A stretch of DNA of 14,294 nt from Thalassiosira profunda (Eukaryota > Bacillariophyta > Thalassiosirophyceae > Thalassiosirales > Thalassiosiraceae). Positions 12,978-14,294 of the stretch are shown here, piece by piece. The notes under the pieces are model-generated. The model was not told where the DNA came from. It did not search any database and was given only the letters and a program-made list of their open reading frames with translations. The stretch is from assembly GCA_036939355.1 (NCBI GenBank), contig JALLAP010000332.1, positions 1 through 14,294 of the forward strand. The letters are read 5' to 3'. Positions within the stretch are counted from its first letter, which is position 1. Every line of letters starts with the position of its first letter. The position numbers and the translations under genes are program-made.

Positions 12978-14294
12978 TTAAAGACTGGCAGCGGCTTCGA
13001 CGCTGGTAGCTTGATCGCTGTGAAGGAGCAACCGATCCACCTCGGCCCACGCTGCATCGACTTTCTCGGAAGGGCCGGCAATGCGCAGCGTTGATTTGTT
13101 TCGTGCAGGTGACAAGTGCATGACCACAGAGTGTCGCTCGCTGAGCCTTCTATCGGGAGTGGCGGCCCTTCCAACTACTAGCGTTGCCTCGCTGTCAACA
13201 AGCACTCGCGACTTGGAAACGACTTGGATGTCTCCAATAGCGCTCTTGGCTTTCTGGACTCGATCGGGGTGGCCTCGTATCGTGATACTGCTAAGGTTGC
13301 AGACACCAATATCGACCTCTGGGTGTTCGTCTCTAATCGCATTGAGCGCCGAAGACTGACGTGCGAGCAGATAGGATACGACCTCGGGCGATACCCTCAC
13401 TTGCTCATCAGCAATCATCGTGTAGACTTCGAGCAACGAAACTGCCTCATTGACAGCAAGCTCGCTCCCACTCACTTTGAGCAAGCCCTTGCATTCGTCC
13501 ACAGTAATGCGAACTCGCGTGGATTCCTCGACGCTTCTGATGTTAGCCCCACCCTCACCAAGAACCCGGCTCAGTTGACTGACGGGAAACTCAACGTCTC
13601 GCGAAATCACTTCCCATGGAGAGCACCCTAACCGTTTGGCCAGCTCCGCCTTTGACATGACACTCTCAATGTCAGAAATAACCTCGTCTAAGGGACGCAG
13701 CTCCTCTTGGATCGATGTGATATCCGCCTTGTTTTCCTCATCTTCCTCGGCCTGATCGTGCAGCTCGATCGATTCCTGGGTAGCCCCGAACTGATGGATG
13801 AGCGCGCGAGCAGTGCCATCGCTCTCCATTTCCTCGCCCTGTTGCTGCAGGGCATTTAGAGAGATTGTCTCTTTAGGTCGTTTGGGCGTGAGCTTGGAGA
13901 TGCTGTGGAGCCGGGCCCTTTCTTGCTCGATCAGGCGTTGGGTGCTATCGCGCTCATCACTGCGCTCTTGAAGTAGCTCGGAGACATTGGAACCGAGCTC
14001 CAAGGAGAGATCGTCTTGAGGCCGTCGCCCCATCCTGTCGCTCTCCGACATGCCGCCAGTGGCCGCGGTGCGGTCGCTGACATTTAGCTTGCCGGAAGGG
14101 GGTACGGACGAATTATCACGCTCAGCAGTGTGCTCTTGAAATAGCTCGATGGCATTGGAAGCGAGGTCTGAAGACAGATCGTCTCCATCTTGACTGGCAG
14201 GAAGTTCTTGGTACAGTTGCTGTTCTTCGTCTTCGGGGCCCAGTGGCGTGCAGCCTTGCTCCCCTTGCGGCTCGGAAACCACCGAAGTTGATTC
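12978..14294 (-). CDS. KH-domain RNA-binding protein, 5' end beyond window
   Basis: The frame is open from the right edge to the TAA at 12978, at least 438 codons. The only start near the edge is a GTG, so the true N-terminus is probably outside. The first half is acidic, low-complexity and helical, with an internal repeat: SNAIELFQEHTAERD (near 14155) resembles SNVSELLQERSDERD (near 13990). The C-terminal half has a good KH domain, VEFPVSQLSRVLGEGGANIR … RVRITVD … LLKVSGS, including the GxxG loop (GEGG) that contacts nucleic-acid backbone. At least one further KH-like unit follows (VSPEVVSYLLARQSSALNAI … SSITIRGHPDRVQKAKSAI), and a third region, VLVDSEATLVVGRA … STLRIAGPSEKVDAAW, may be another degenerate copy. 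A role in RNA binding is inferred; partners are unknown. It converges on the methyltransferase gene, 56 bp away. Confidence 0.85.
   Translation of the reverse strand, partial: ESTSVVSEPQGEQGCTPLGPEDEEQQLYQELPASQDGDDLSSDLASNAIELFQEHTAERDNSSVPPSGKLNVSDRTAATGGMSESDRMGRRPQDDLSLELGSNVSELLQERSDERDSTQRLIEQERARLHSISKLTPKRPKETISLNALQQQGEEMESDGTARALIHQFGATQESIELHDQAEEDEENKADITSIQEELRPLDEVISDIESVMSKAELAKRLGCSPWEVISRDVEFPVSQLSRVLGEGGANIRSVEESTRVRITVDECKGLLKVSGSELAVNEAVSLLEVYTMIADEQVRVSPEVVSYLLARQSSALNAIRDEHPEVDIGVCNLSSITIRGHPDRVQKAKSAIGDIQVVSKSRVLVDSEATLVVGRAATPDRRLSERHSVVMHLSPARNKSTLRIAGPSEKVDAAWAEVDRLLLHSDQATSVEAAASL

Noticed and set aside
1..14294. tRNA, rRNA, CRISPR arrays or bacterial-type operons
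   Set aside because: No cloverleaf, rRNA-like or regularly spaced repeat-spacer structure was seen. The splice sites and gene structure are eukaryotic.

Overview
The window looks like a gene-dense stretch of nuclear DNA from a photosynthetic eukaryote. Genes have short canonical GT-AG introns (70-96 nt) and Kozak-like start contexts. One gene at 8911 encodes a signal peptide followed directly by a phenylalanine (…ALA|FQP), the hallmark of plastid import in algae with red-derived complex plastids. I infer a stramenopile, haptophyte or similar alga; the species cannot be fixed from the sequence.

Layout from left to right: a cysteine desulfurase/selenocysteine lyase-type gene runs off the left edge (minus strand). 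Divergent from it is the N-terminal half of a phytanoyl-CoA dioxygenase (PhyH) family gene (728). The matching C-terminal half lies about 4 kb away (5155-5544). Between the halves sit a spliced minus-strand gene for a charged, Cys-rich, chromatin-like protein (1831-3694) and a plus-strand gene that may be a divergent 2-oxoglutarate oxygenase (4276-5082). Next come an intact 930-aa ClpB/Hsp104 disaggregase gene on the minus strand (5724-8516) and, divergent from it, a plastid-targeted RlmL-type 23S rRNA methyltransferase gene (8911-12921). A KH-domain protein gene (12978 to the right edge, minus strand) closes the window.

The most striking structure is in the methyltransferase gene. A 1,929-bp DNA element (10879-12807) with inverted termini of about 130 bp, flanked by a 9-bp direct repeat, sits inside its last coding segment. 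Conceptual removal of the element plus one repeat copy restores the reading frame and the expected conserved C-terminus. The element carries two unidentified convergent ORFs and no recognisable transposase, so it resembles a non-autonomous, gene-carrying Mutator-like (Pack-MULE-like) transposon. The same gene is also broken twice by assembly artefacts: two single Ns, each flanked by an exact 72-bp duplication. Collapsing both restores the frame.

The genes do not form an operon or one obvious pathway. They are mostly housekeeping functions (Fe-S/sulfur metabolism, protein disaggregation, plastid ribosome modification, RNA binding). The interest lies in two genes broken by inserted or rearranged DNA.
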